In this document: piece by piece, positions 1 through 5,912 of the stretch
Layout: each line of letters opens with the position of its first letter
Numbering within the stretch: position 1 is the stretch's first letter
Assembly (NCBI GenBank): GCA_012033095.1
Contig: JAAUPO010000157.1
Coordinates: 1-6,138, forward strand
Source of the DNA: Synechococcaceae cyanobacterium RL_1_2
Lineage (GTDB): Bacteria; Cyanobacteriota; Cyanobacteriia; Cyanobacteriales; JAAUPO01
Direction of reading: 5' to 3'
Length of the DNA: 6,138 nucleotides
Notes under the pieces: generated by a model
Told to the model about the DNA's origin: nothing
Databases searched by the model: none
Seen by the model: only the letters and a program-made list of their open reading frames with translations
Made by a program: the position numbers and the translations under genes

Positions 1-59
1 TTTAGTTAGCAAAATTAAATTAGTTCCACGTAGAAAGTGGCTAACATTAAAAATTCTAT
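1..59. repeat. AT-rich flank with nested inverted repeat
   Basis: No coding signal is visible here. GTTAGC at 5-10 is matched by GCTAAC at 40-45, and inside that span CCAC (26-29) pairs with GTGG (37-40), so the stretch can fold back on itself. It lies on the side where the thioesterase gene loses homology, so it could be the end of an inserted element or the far side of a deletion. The arms are short and the window starts here, so the element, if any, cannot be delimited. Confidence 0.3.
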
Positions 60-386
60 TTAATAAATTTTTATTGTAAAAATATCTATCAAAACAAAAT
101 GAAAATAAAATAAATAATTAACTACAAATTTATTCTCCCCCAATAGTTCAGGTAATAAATTAAACGTCATGGTTTCCCCCCAGATCATAGGGCGTTTAAA
201 CTGACATTCCGTAGCCACGATCGGTAAAATTATGCCTTGGGCGACTAACTGGGATAAATCGACCCCAGATCTCTTCAAACAAGCTTCATAGGCTTCATGG
301 CACAGGGTCAAAACCCGACTAAAAAAAACAATCCCCGCCGCATCGGTATCCTGTAAATAAATTTCCCGTAGGTAATAATGGATCAT
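60..386 (-). pseudogene. menI: 1,4-dihydroxy-2-naphthoyl-CoA thioesterase (hotdog fold), C-terminally truncated
   Basis: The product belongs to the 4-hydroxybenzoyl-CoA thioesterase-like hotdog family. In cyanobacteria such proteins hydrolyse 1,4-dihydroxy-2-naphthoyl-CoA in phylloquinone synthesis, which supplies the photosystem I quinone. The signature DTDAAGIVFF is at residues 13-22; Asp15 aligns with the catalytic aspartate of the family, followed by the CHEAYE helix (29-34). The family is about 135-140 residues long, but this frame gives 108. Homology-like sequence runs to about ENKFVVNY (84-91), then becomes an AT-rich, Phe/Ile/Tyr-rich tail (residues 92-108, window about 113-60) that does not resemble the family. 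Some 30-40 C-terminal residues, covering the last strands of the fold, are therefore replaced, and the protein is probably inactive. The ATG at 386 places the catalytic motif at the usual distance from the N-terminus; no Shine-Dalgarno is evident. It is divergent from the exported protein gene 65 bp away. Family identity is secure; substrate assignment rests on family knowledge. Confidence 0.82.
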
Positions 387-451
387 GGTTCAAGGATCGG
401 GTTCGCTTTTTGCTTTTTGATCATATGATTTCCATTATCAATCCATAGCCG
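387..451. promoter_or_regulatory. Divergent intergenic region with 10-bp palindrome
   Basis: This 65-bp gap separates two divergent genes, so it must hold both promoters unless these lie inside the genes. It contains a perfect palindrome, ATCATATGAT (420-429), preceded by a T-rich stretch. No convincing -35/-10 pair can be chosen for either direction. The palindrome could be an operator or chance in AT-rich DNA. Confidence 0.3.
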
Positions 452-742
452 ATGTTTTCCATGGTTAAATTTGCACCGCTATTAATGGGTTATTTTTTAT
501 TTGCTCCTGCGGCGATCGCTCTCCCGCCCCCAGAAGATGTCCCGGAAGAAATTCTCAGAAGTCAAATTATTCTGGAAGGGCGATCGCCCATTGACGGTAA
601 ACCTCTATCCGCTAAGGATTACGCCCAACTAGAACAGGAATTACGAGAAGGCAAATATCCCCCGGAAGTATCCGACGAGATTAAACATATCTTTTTTCTG
701 CTGAATCTGTTTAATTTTATTCGCATCGTTACCCCACTATAG
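452..742 (+). CDS. Small exported cyanobacterial protein of unknown function
   Basis: The 96-residue product starts with a short charged segment and a hydrophobic stretch (residues 8-22) ending in the signal-peptidase-like site AIA before Leu24, so export to the periplasm or thylakoid lumen is likely. The mature part has a proline-rich start (PPPEDVPEEILR, 25-36), a central IILEGRSPIDGKPLSAKDYAQL segment (39-60; quoted here only in part as RSPIDGKPLS, 44-53), and a hydrophobic C-terminus (80-96). This arrangement resembles a conserved hypothetical family I associate with cyanobacteria; I cannot give it a function. Two in-frame ATGs (452 and 461) are possible. The second, beginning MVKFAPLL, gives a more typical signal peptide. 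Two perfect HIP1 octamers lie within the gene (512-519, 580-587), which suggests long residence in this genome. The C-terminal hydrophobic stretch could instead anchor the protein. Confidence 0.75.
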   Translation: MFSMVKFAPLLMGYFLFAPAAIALPPPEDVPEEILRSQIILEGRSPIDGKPLSAKDYAQLEQELREGKYPPEVSDEIKHIFFLLNLFNFIRIVTPL

Positions 743-799
743 CCCATGGCCCTAAGACATAATGCACTCAATTGCCACAAGCTATTTAGGATTGCCATA

Positions 800-1082
800 T
801 ATAGAACCCATTTGAGATCTTGATCTTGGACAATAAGGCTTTCAGGTATATCGCTTTTAACGGTCAATGCACAGTAAGACTTGAGCTTAACAAACCTTAG
901 GATCGTGAATTAAATAACTTAGCAATTTGTGGGGTCTCCTGCGAGTGAAGGTAACCTAATGGGGATTTAAGTTTTAGATGTTATTAATGTCTTATTCCTT
1001 AATCAAAATGAACCTGATCAGCATGAAATCAATACAGTTCAAGCATTACAAATCTACCGATAGAGACCAAATGGGTTCTATA
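800..1082. mobile_element. Non-autonomous element with 15-bp perfect terminal inverted repeats (MITE-like)
   Basis: TATAGAACCCATTTG at 800-814 is repeated as its exact reverse complement at 1068-1082, and weaker similarity continues inward for about six bases. The 283-bp span has no open frame long enough for a transposase. A 30-codon stop-bounded frame (971-1060, plus strand) is the longest protein-like stretch noticed inside it. The terminal TATA on each side is itself palindromic, so it could belong to the inverted repeat or be a TA/TATA target duplication, as made by IS630/Tc1-mariner-type transposases. No longer direct repeat flanks it. It sits in the only large gene-free gap of the window, consistent with a mobile insertion. 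Only one copy is present here, so mobility is inferred from the ends alone. Confidence 0.6.
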
Positions 1083-1138
1083 AGTAAGGAGCATGAAAGT
1101 TGAAAGGCTCGACAATCATAATCATAGGACTTAAGCAC

Positions 1139-1190
1139 AAGCCCCCTAAATCGCCCAAATTTTGGGGACTTGCCTGAACGATAGTCCCCA
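1139..1190. repeat. Degenerate C-tract/G-tract hairpin repeat
   Basis: The stretch begins AAGCCCCCTAAATCGCCC, continues AAATTTTGGGGACTT, and is followed by a second short C run (AGTCCCCAAA, 1183-1192). It resembles the abundant cyanobacterial intergenic repeat built from CCCCCTAAATCCCCCAA and TTGGGGGACTT blocks, with point changes. CCCAA (1154-1158) can pair with TTGGG (1162-1166). The better preserved copy at the end of the window (6113-6138) is the same type. It may act as a hairpin in transcripts, but no U-tract follows. Confidence 0.5.
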
Positions 1191-1210
1191 AACATCTCCA
1201 AACATCATGG

Positions 1211-1423
1211 TTGCCAGGACAGAATCGAAATTTTTGCGTAAGTCCTGAATCAATTACCTTAGTTCTGACTATTCTTACAGCTTTAGCACTACCCGATAAC
1301 CTAACTGCCCTAGCTCTATCCCCAACTCCTGACCCGAATCATGAAGAGCCTAGAGTTATGGATCCATTAAGGCTTAAACTAATTAAACTAGAGAAGTTGT
1401 TTCAGCTAACGAACTATGACTGA
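1211..1423 (+). CDS. Doubtful small ORF overlapping the DUF2996 start
   Basis: The frame is open for 70 codons from a TTG. Its middle reads like an export signal (LVLTILTALALP, residues 17-28) followed by a polar, Pro/Asp-rich stretch and a Leu/Lys-rich end. Its stop (1421-1423) overlaps the ATG of the DUF2996 gene (1416), an arrangement often seen in coupled genes. Against it: no ATG, no ribosome site, and no family I recognise. An ATG at 1207 opens another frame (MVARTESKFLRK) that stops after 13 codons. Removing one T from the T5 run at 1231-1235 would join that start to the hydrophobic segment and give a more normal signal peptide. It may be a frameshifted small exported protein, a gene remnant, or no gene at all. 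Confidence 0.25.
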   Translation: MPGQNRNFCVSPESITLVLTILTALALPDNLTALALSPTPDPNHEEPRVMDPLRLKLIKLEKLFQLTNYD

Positions 1424-1832
1424 AGAGAGTAACGCCCCCGTCGCAGAAAAAAAGAAGGCTAAACCCCCGGCCTTAGAGGAAAAACCCTTTGATGAATACA
1501 TTCTGAACCATTTTTTACCAGCCCTCGAAACAAGTTTTGCCAAGCAAAATATCACTGGTATTACCCTCGAATTTGTCGAAGCTCCCATTCCCTATAGCGA
1601 TCAAACCTGCTGGCAAGTGGTGGGCAATTGGCAAGAAAAAAATCGTCAATTCAATATCTACTACATTGATGGCACCCTAAACGGACAGAAAGCCTTTACT
1701 GTCTCAACCCATGGGATTAAACCGAGTATTCTCGAATCCTTTATGATTGACGAGAAGAAAGTTAACCTTGATCTTATGGTCTTATTCGTACTTAAGCGAT
1801 TAAATGGCCAGAAGTGGCTAACGGAAAATTAA
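1416..1832 (+). CDS. DUF2996 family protein
   Basis: The 138-residue soluble protein has a low-complexity Lys/Pro/Ala N-terminus (residues 7-23) and then a compact domain, from FDEYILNHFLPALE (25-38) through CWQVVGNW (65-72), NIYYIDG (80-86) and FTVSTHG (94-100), to a C-terminal helix ending LFVLKRLNGQKWL (123-135). This matches the DUF2996 family of cyanobacteria and chloroplasts. My recollection, not checkable here, is that the plant member is LOW PSII ACCUMULATION 3, which helps assemble photosystem II; a similar role is possible. There is no signal peptide or membrane segment, so it should be cytosolic or stromal-side. The ATG at 1416 has no clear Shine-Dalgarno, which is common in cyanobacteria. 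NAD kinase follows 40 bp downstream on the same strand with no obvious terminator between, so the two are probably co-transcribed. Confidence 0.8.
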   Translation: MTEESNAPVAEKKKAKPPALEEKPFDEYILNHFLPALETSFAKQNITGITLEFVEAPIPYSDQTCWQVVGNWQEKNRQFNIYYIDGTLNGQKAFTVSTHGIKPSILESFMIDEKKVNLDLMVLFVLKRLNGQKWLTEN

Positions 1833-1872
1833 CAAATTCGCATTGGGTAATCTTAGCTAATATTGGGGCCCT

Positions 1873-2811
1873 ATGGATTTAAATCGGGCAATCATTTCCT
1901 ACAAAGTAGGCAGTAAATTAAGTAAAAGTTGGGCTGAAAAATGTGCCCAGCAATTAGAACAATTAGGCTGTCGAGTTATGATGGGCCCCAGTGGCCCCAA
2001 GGATAATCCCTATCCGGTGTTTTTGGCTTCATCTACGGAGAAAATTGATCTGGCGGTGGTCTTAGGGGGAGATGGGACGATCCTCGGTGGGGCTAGGCAC
2101 CTGGCACCGGAAAATATTCCCATGTTAGCCGTTAATGTGGGGGGAAACTTGGGCTTTCTGACTGAGCCATTTGAGCTATTTAAAGATACAGAAAGTATTT
2201 GGCAACGCCTGCTAGACGATCGCTATGCCGTACAAACCCGCATGATGTTAGAAGCTTACATTGTGGATGATAATTCTGCGGGCATTGATCCCCAACTTCC
2301 CCCCCAAACCGAGCGTTATCTGTGCCTAAATGAAATGTGCGTTAAACCGGCCAGTATCGATCGTATGCCGGTGGTGTTTTTAGATATGGAAGTGGATGGT
2401 TATCGGGTGGATGAATATCACGGGGATGGCTTGATCATTGCCACTCCCACCGGTTCTACTTGTTACACCACCTCCGCCAATGGCCCCATTATCCATCCAG
2501 AAATGGAAGCGATCGCTGTAACCCCCATTTGCCCACTGAGCCTATCGAGTCGTCCCATCGTTTTACCCCCAGGTAGCGTAGTGGATGTGTGGCCCCTAGG
2601 GGATTATGAACTAAACACCAAATTATGGACTGATAGCGTTCTTGCCACCTCAATTTGGCCTGGTCAAAAAGTGCGCATCAAAATGGCCCAATGTAAGGCG
2701 AAGTTTATTATTTTGCGCCAAAAATATTCCTTCTACCAAACCCTACGGGAAAAATTACAGTGGACTGGGGCAAGGTTACATTTTGATAATAATCACCGTG
2801 AACATAATTAG
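1873..2811 (+). CDS. nadK: NAD kinase (ATP-NAD kinase)
   Basis: The enzyme phosphorylates NAD+ to NADP+ in the cytosol and so feeds photosynthetic electron transport and biosynthesis. The 312-residue sequence shows the family signatures in order: the LGGDGT loop (64-69) with catalytic Asp67, NVGGNLGFLTE (88-98), the LNE motif (152-154), the GDGLIIATPTGST block (184-196) with SANGPI (201-206), and the C-terminal substrate region PICPLSLSSRP (218-228) with LWTD (251-254). Length is normal and no motif is interrupted. The N-terminal NPYPVFLASSTEKID segment (45-59) is typical of a cyanobacterial type; these organisms usually carry two NAD kinases, and which paralogue this is was not settled. The ATG at 1873 is preceded by GGGG at 1864-1867, a weak ribosome site. 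One HIP1 octamer lies at 2509-2516. It is probably transcribed with the DUF2996 gene upstream. Confidence 0.95.
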   Translation: MDLNRAIISYKVGSKLSKSWAEKCAQQLEQLGCRVMMGPSGPKDNPYPVFLASSTEKIDLAVVLGGDGTILGGARHLAPENIPMLAVNVGGNLGFLTEPFELFKDTESIWQRLLDDRYAVQTRMMLEAYIVDDNSAGIDPQLPPQTERYLCLNEMCVKPASIDRMPVVFLDMEVDGYRVDEYHGDGLIIATPTGSTCYTTSANGPIIHPEMEAIAVTPICPLSLSSRPIVLPPGSVVDVWPLGDYELNTKLWTDSVLATSIWPGQKVRIKMAQCKAKFIILRQKYSFYQTLREKLQWTGARLHFDNNHREHN

Positions 2812-2960
2812 GAATTGGGAATGATGGGGGAAGGGATTGGCTGTTATAGTTGCTTTTCCCATCTGATTTTTTCTGATTAATTGCCCCACTAGCCAATTCA
2901 AAAACCCAATAATTGTCTAATCAGGAGGGCAAATTCCTGTGCTAGCTAAGGGCAAAACCC
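2812..2960. other. Intergenic region after nadK
   Basis: No gene is visible. There is a weak short stem, CAGGA (2922-2926) with TCCTG (2935-2939), and ATTGGCT (2836-2842) is mirrored by AGCCAAT (2891-2897) across a long loop. Neither is followed by a T-run, so no intrinsic terminator is called. The palindrome CCCTAGGG (2958-2965) spans the left boundary of the MITE-like element that follows. Confidence 0.35.
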
Positions 2961-3078
2961 TAGGGTCTGTCATGATTTAAACCTGAAACTCTTCTTAGCT
3001 AAGGATTTCAGTTTAAAACTATACTTTCTGAACCTGGTTCAGGATCAATGTTTTAATGCTAATTAATGACACTCCCTA
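2961..3078. mobile_element. MITE-like element, copy 1 (114 bp plus flanking TA)
   Basis: The 114-bp core (2963-3076) is found again at 5915-6028 in the same orientation with the same length and seven substitutions (about 94% identity, no gaps). The ends are imperfect inverted repeats: TAGGGTCTGTCAT on the left and, reading the right end in reverse complement, TAGGGAGTGTCAT, agreeing at 11 of 13 positions. Each end carries TA, as expected for TA-targeting insertion (IS630/Tc1-mariner or some IS5-group elements). Internally it can form AAAC(C)TGAAA/TTTCAGTTT around the palindrome CTTAGCTAAG (2994-3003), and CTGAACC/GGTTCAG (3029-3043). It encodes no protein. It lies between nadK and the metallophosphoesterase gene, 101 bp upstream of the latter, so it could affect termination or expression of its neighbours. 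Confidence 0.75.
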
Positions 3079-3107
3079 ATTAATAAGCTTTCCCATGGTT
3101 AAAGACA

Positions 3108-3137
3108 TTGACGGGAATCTTGTTACCTTTGTAATTT
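3108..3137 (+). promoter_or_regulatory. Possible promoter of the metallophosphoesterase gene
   Basis: TTGACG (3108-3113) matches five of six bases of a sigma-70 type -35 box. TAATTT (3132-3137), 18 bp downstream, is a weak -10 (three of six). This lies just outside the MITE-like element and about 40 bp before the start codon. A ribosome site AGGGGA (3164-3169) follows, 10 bases before the ATG at 3180. Confidence 0.3.
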
Positions 3138-3179
3138 AACTCGATGAAAATTTCTATGTATCTAGGGGAATAGAACACA

Positions 3180-4400
3180 ATGTCAAATTTTAGGCGAATA
3201 ATCACAATCTATGGTGTTGCTCTTGCCCTAGGGATACTTAATGGCGCGATCGCCCATGGCTTACCCTCAGAAATCAAACAAAATACAGAAATTACAGAAA
3301 TTACGGAAATTAAGATTGCGTCTCCATCCCCTGGCCTTGATTCTAGAACAAACCTATCCCCTGCCCCAGCTTGGACTGAAAAATATCCCCAATTAATTAA
3401 CCCCGATCGCGGTGATCTACGCTTTGCCATTATCAGCGATCTGAATGGGCCCTACGGCTCAGTGACCTACGATCCAGAAGTGACCATGGCCATAGAACTA
3501 ATGGCATTTTGGCAACCAGATCTAGTCGTGGCAGCGGGGGACATGGTGGCAGGCCAAAAAACCACGTTGACCCCAGAGCAATTAGAAGCCATGTGGGACG
3601 GCTTTGACCAAACGGTTGCGTCTCCCCTGAGGGCCTTAAATATTCCTTTCGGTTTTACCATGGGTAACCATGACGGCTCAGCGGCCATAAGAGGTTTAGA
3701 TTATGTATTTGCGCGGGAAAGAACCATCGCCCAAAACTATTGGCAAAACCCCGCCCATGATCCGGGCATAACCATTATTGACGATTACAATTTCCCCTTT
3801 TCCTACACCTTTCGCCAGGGGGATGGGTTTTTCCTCGTGTGGGATGCCTCCAGTCAGTTGATTAATTCAGAAGATCTTTTATGGATTGAACAAAGTTTAG
3901 CCTCCGCCGAATCCCAGGCTAGTAAGATTCGTTTTGTCCTAGGCCATTTGCCCCTGTATGGGGTCGCGATCGGTCGGGATAAACCAGGGGAAGTCTTACT
4001 CAACCCAGAAAAATTAAGGGCCCTGATGGAGCAATATCATGTCCATAGCTACATCAGTGGCCATCACCATGCCTACTATCCAGGCCAACGGGGCAACTTA
4101 AATTTACTCCATACGGGAGCTTTAGGAGGAGGGCCCCGCCAGTTAATTGCTGGGGATCTGCCCCCTCGCAAAACCCTAACGATCGCGGATGTGTTTTTTG
4201 ATGCAGCCAATGTAATGAGCCGTTACACCACCTACGATCTAAAAACCCTAGAGATTATTTCTGAGGAAAATCTACCGCGATCGCTAGTGGGCCATAATGG
4301 CATGGTAATTCGTCAAGATTTGGAATTATCAGATCTAACCCCAGAGGAATTAGCCCAATGTGAACAAAAATTGGCCCTAGAACTATGTGGTTGGGAATAA
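3180..4400 (+). CDS. Exported calcineurin-like metallophosphoesterase
   Basis: The 406-residue product starts with a signal peptide (basic RR at 5-6, hydrophobic core 8-24, likely cut near AIAHG at 23-27). A low-complexity linker follows, with TEI repeated three times (36-44) from nine-base DNA repeats (3285-3311). The metallophosphoesterase motifs come in order: SDLN (86-89), AAGDMV (118-123), GNHD (162-165), LGHLPLYG (254-261) and SGHHHAYY (293-300). Together these form a dinuclear metal site. The first motif is D-x-N rather than the common D-x-H; I believe this is normal for a cyanobacterial subfamily, not damage. Length and motifs look complete, so it should be an active periplasmic phosphatase or phosphodiesterase of unknown substrate. 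The ATG at 3180 has AGGGGA ten bases upstream. HIP1 octamers at 3246 and 4277 suggest a resident gene. It appears monocistronic. Confidence 0.9.
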   Translation: MSNFRRIITIYGVALALGILNGAIAHGLPSEIKQNTEITEITEIKIASPSPGLDSRTNLSPAPAWTEKYPQLINPDRGDLRFAIISDLNGPYGSVTYDPEVTMAIELMAFWQPDLVVAAGDMVAGQKTTLTPEQLEAMWDGFDQTVASPLRALNIPFGFTMGNHDGSAAIRGLDYVFARERTIAQNYWQNPAHDPGITIIDDYNFPFSYTFRQGDGFFLVWDASSQLINSEDLLWIEQSLASAESQASKIRFVLGHLPLYGVAIGRDKPGEVLLNPEKLRALMEQYHVHSYISGHHHAYYPGQRGNLNLLHTGALGGGPRQLIAGDLPPRKTLTIADVFFDAANVMSRYTTYDLKTLEIISEENLPRSLVGHNGMVIRQDLELSDLTPEELAQCEQKLALELCGWE

Positions 4401-4748
4401 AATCTGGTAGTCCTATTTAATTTTGTTGATCACCATGGCCTATGGAGTCAATTTCCCCCCATCCCCATGGACGCGATCGCGGGTTGATGGATCGCGATCG
4501 ATTCATAACTTAGCCGACCCAAACCAATTATAATAAGCTTTCTAGCTATCAACGAAGGGCCCCGTGCACCATCGGTATGGATATTTATTACCATTGATAA
4601 CCTAATTTTTGCAGCCAAAGGTTACGATTAAACATCTTTCAATAGCTATAGCTGATTGTTTATAATTCTTTAAGAAATAAAGATCCCGCAACTCCCAAAT
4701 CCAAAACACTTACAGAATACATCAATTAAAATAATTTAAAGATTTCCT
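4401..4748. promoter_or_regulatory. Long AT-rich leader upstream of dnaJ
   Basis: No gene is visible in these 348 bases. Two TATAAT hexamers (4529-4534 and 4661-4666) are candidate -10 boxes on the plus strand. The second has a poor -35 (TTTCAA, 4637-4642) at 18-bp spacing, and the perfect palindrome AGCTATAGCT (4644-4653), framed by CAAT and ATTG, lies exactly between the two boxes, as an operator would. No inverted repeat of the CIRCE type (TTAGCACTC/GAGTGCTAA) used by HrcA at heat-shock genes was found. Near 4472-4498 lie two GC-rich palindromes (see separate entry). Confidence 0.35.
4472..4498. repeat. HIP1 site with adjacent second palindrome
   Basis: CGCGATCGCG (4472-4481) contains the perfect HIP1 octamer GCGATCGC, and nine bases later lies the palindrome ATCGCGAT (4491-4498). 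HIP1 is a hallmark repeat of many cyanobacterial genomes, of debated function. Other perfect copies in this window are at 512, 580, 2509, 3246 and 4277, all inside genes; this is the only intergenic one. Confidence 0.7.
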
Positions 4749-5874
4749 ATGGCAGACTATTACCAAACCTTAGGGGTTTCTAAAGGTGCTGATAAAGACG
4801 AACTAAAGAAAGCCTATCGTCGTTTAGCTCGCCAATACCACCCCGATGTCAATAAAGACGCTGGGGCAGAGGAAAAATTTAAAGAAATTAACCGCGCCTA
4901 TGAAGTGCTGTCCGATCCCACGATGAAATCCCGTTACGATCAATTTGGTGAAGCCGGGGTTAGTGGGGGAGCTGGGGGCTTTGATCCCAACGATATGGGC
5001 GGTGGCTTTGCCGACATTTTTGAAACTATTTTCAGTAACTTTGGCGGTGGAGGCATGGGCGGCCAAACCCGTACCCGTCGCAGTGGCCCGATGCGGGGGG
5101 ATGACCTACGCCTAGATTTAAAATTAGACTTTAGGGAAGCTATTTTTGGTGGAGAAAAGGAAATTAAAATTCCCCACCTTGAAACCTGTAAAACCTGCAC
5201 CGGCACGGGGGCCAAACCCGGTACCGGGGCGAGAACCTGTTCCACTTGTAGCGGTTCGGGGCAAGTGCGTCGGGCTACTCGCACCCCCTTCGGTAGTTTT
5301 GCCCAAGTCTCTGCTTGTCCTACCTGTAATGGGGAAGGGGAAGTAGTAGAACAAAAATGTAACGATTGCGGTGGTGCTGGGCGCAAGCAGGAAACGAAAA
5401 AATTAAAAATAACTATTCCCCAAGGGGTCGATAATGGTACACGCCTACGGGTATCTAAGGAAGGAGATGCGGGGGTAAAAAATGGTACTCCAGGGGATCT
5501 TTATGTTTATCTATTGTCGAAGAAGATAAAGAATTTAGCCGTGATGGTGTGGATATTTACACAGAAATCACGATCAGTTATCTCCAAGCCATTTTAGGCT
5601 GTACCCTTCAGGTTAATACGGTGGATGGCAAAACCGAATTGAATATTCCGGCTGGTCTTCAACCTAATACGGTGTTGAAAATAGAAGGTAAAGGTGTCCC
5701 TCGATTAGGAAATCCCGTTGCGCGGGGGATCAGTTAATTACCATTAAAGTGGATATTCCTACCCGCATTAATTCTGAAGAACGGGCTTTATTGGAAAAAC
5801 TAGCGGAACTCAAGGGAGATAGTACGGGTAAGGGTGGATTAGAGGGCTTTTTAGGTAGTTTTTTCCATAAATAA
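4749..5874 (+). pseudogene. dnaJ: Chaperone DnaJ (type I Hsp40), two one-base frameshifts
   Basis: DnaJ delivers unfolded proteins to DnaK and stimulates its ATPase in the cytosol. The sequence shows a J-domain (residues 1-66) with HPD at 31-33, a Gly/Phe-rich linker (70-105), and four zinc-finger repeats CxxCxGxG (147-154, 164-171, 190-197, 204-211), followed by the C-terminal substrate-binding region. The first frame breaks after Tyr254-Leu255: homology resumes one frame back from 5516 (VEEDKEF), where T-run loss (TT at 5514-5515 instead of TTT) explains it. It breaks again at the G5 run 5724-5728, where six G would be needed, and resumes as [11 protein letters not shown] to the TAA at 5872-5874. 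Restoring both bases gives 375 residues, the normal length, with no other stop. Read as it stands, translation ends at 5597 and yields a 282-residue protein lacking most of the C-terminal domain. Both lesions are homopolymer contractions, so sequencing error is a real possibility; otherwise it is a recent pseudogene. No grpE or dnaK is adjacent. Confidence 0.9.
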
Positions 5875-5906
5875 AGTAATTGTAATTAAATAAAGTAATT
5901 GTAATT
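5869..5906. repeat. Perfect 19-bp tandem duplication at the dnaJ stop
   Basis: The unit AAATAAAGTAATTGTAATT occurs at 5869-5887 and again, unchanged, at 5888-5906. The first unit contains the last lysine codon and the stop of dnaJ, so the duplication repeats the gene end without altering the protein. It lies six bases before the left TA of the MITE-like element. Replication slippage is the simplest origin. Confidence 0.85.
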
Positions 5907-5912
5907 ATTATC

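Noticed and set aside
619..867. Minus-strand 82-codon frame running out of the 283-bp element
   Set aside because: It begins with TTG, overlaps the exported protein gene on the other strand and matches no family I know; its sense-looking part ends at the element boundary.
1808..1824. Shared 10-mer AGTGGCTAAC between the DUF2996 gene end and position 36-45
   Set aside because: Similarity does not extend beyond the short match and one copy lies in well conserved coding sequence, so chance is likely.
2812..2960. Intrinsic terminator after nadK
   Set aside because: Only weak stems are present and none is followed by a T-run.
4401..4748. CIRCE heat-shock operator upstream of dnaJ
   Set aside because: I looked for TTAGCACTC and GAGTGCTAA arms with nine-base spacing and found neither.
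4940..5386. Long minus-strand frame of 148 codons inside dnaJ
   Set aside because: It is a shadow of the Gly- and Cys-rich dnaJ coding sequence, with Pro-rich, low-complexity translation and no start context.
5549..5737. Separate small gene at the end of dnaJ
   Set aside because: Its translation is the DnaJ C-terminal domain continued after the first frameshift, not an independent gene.
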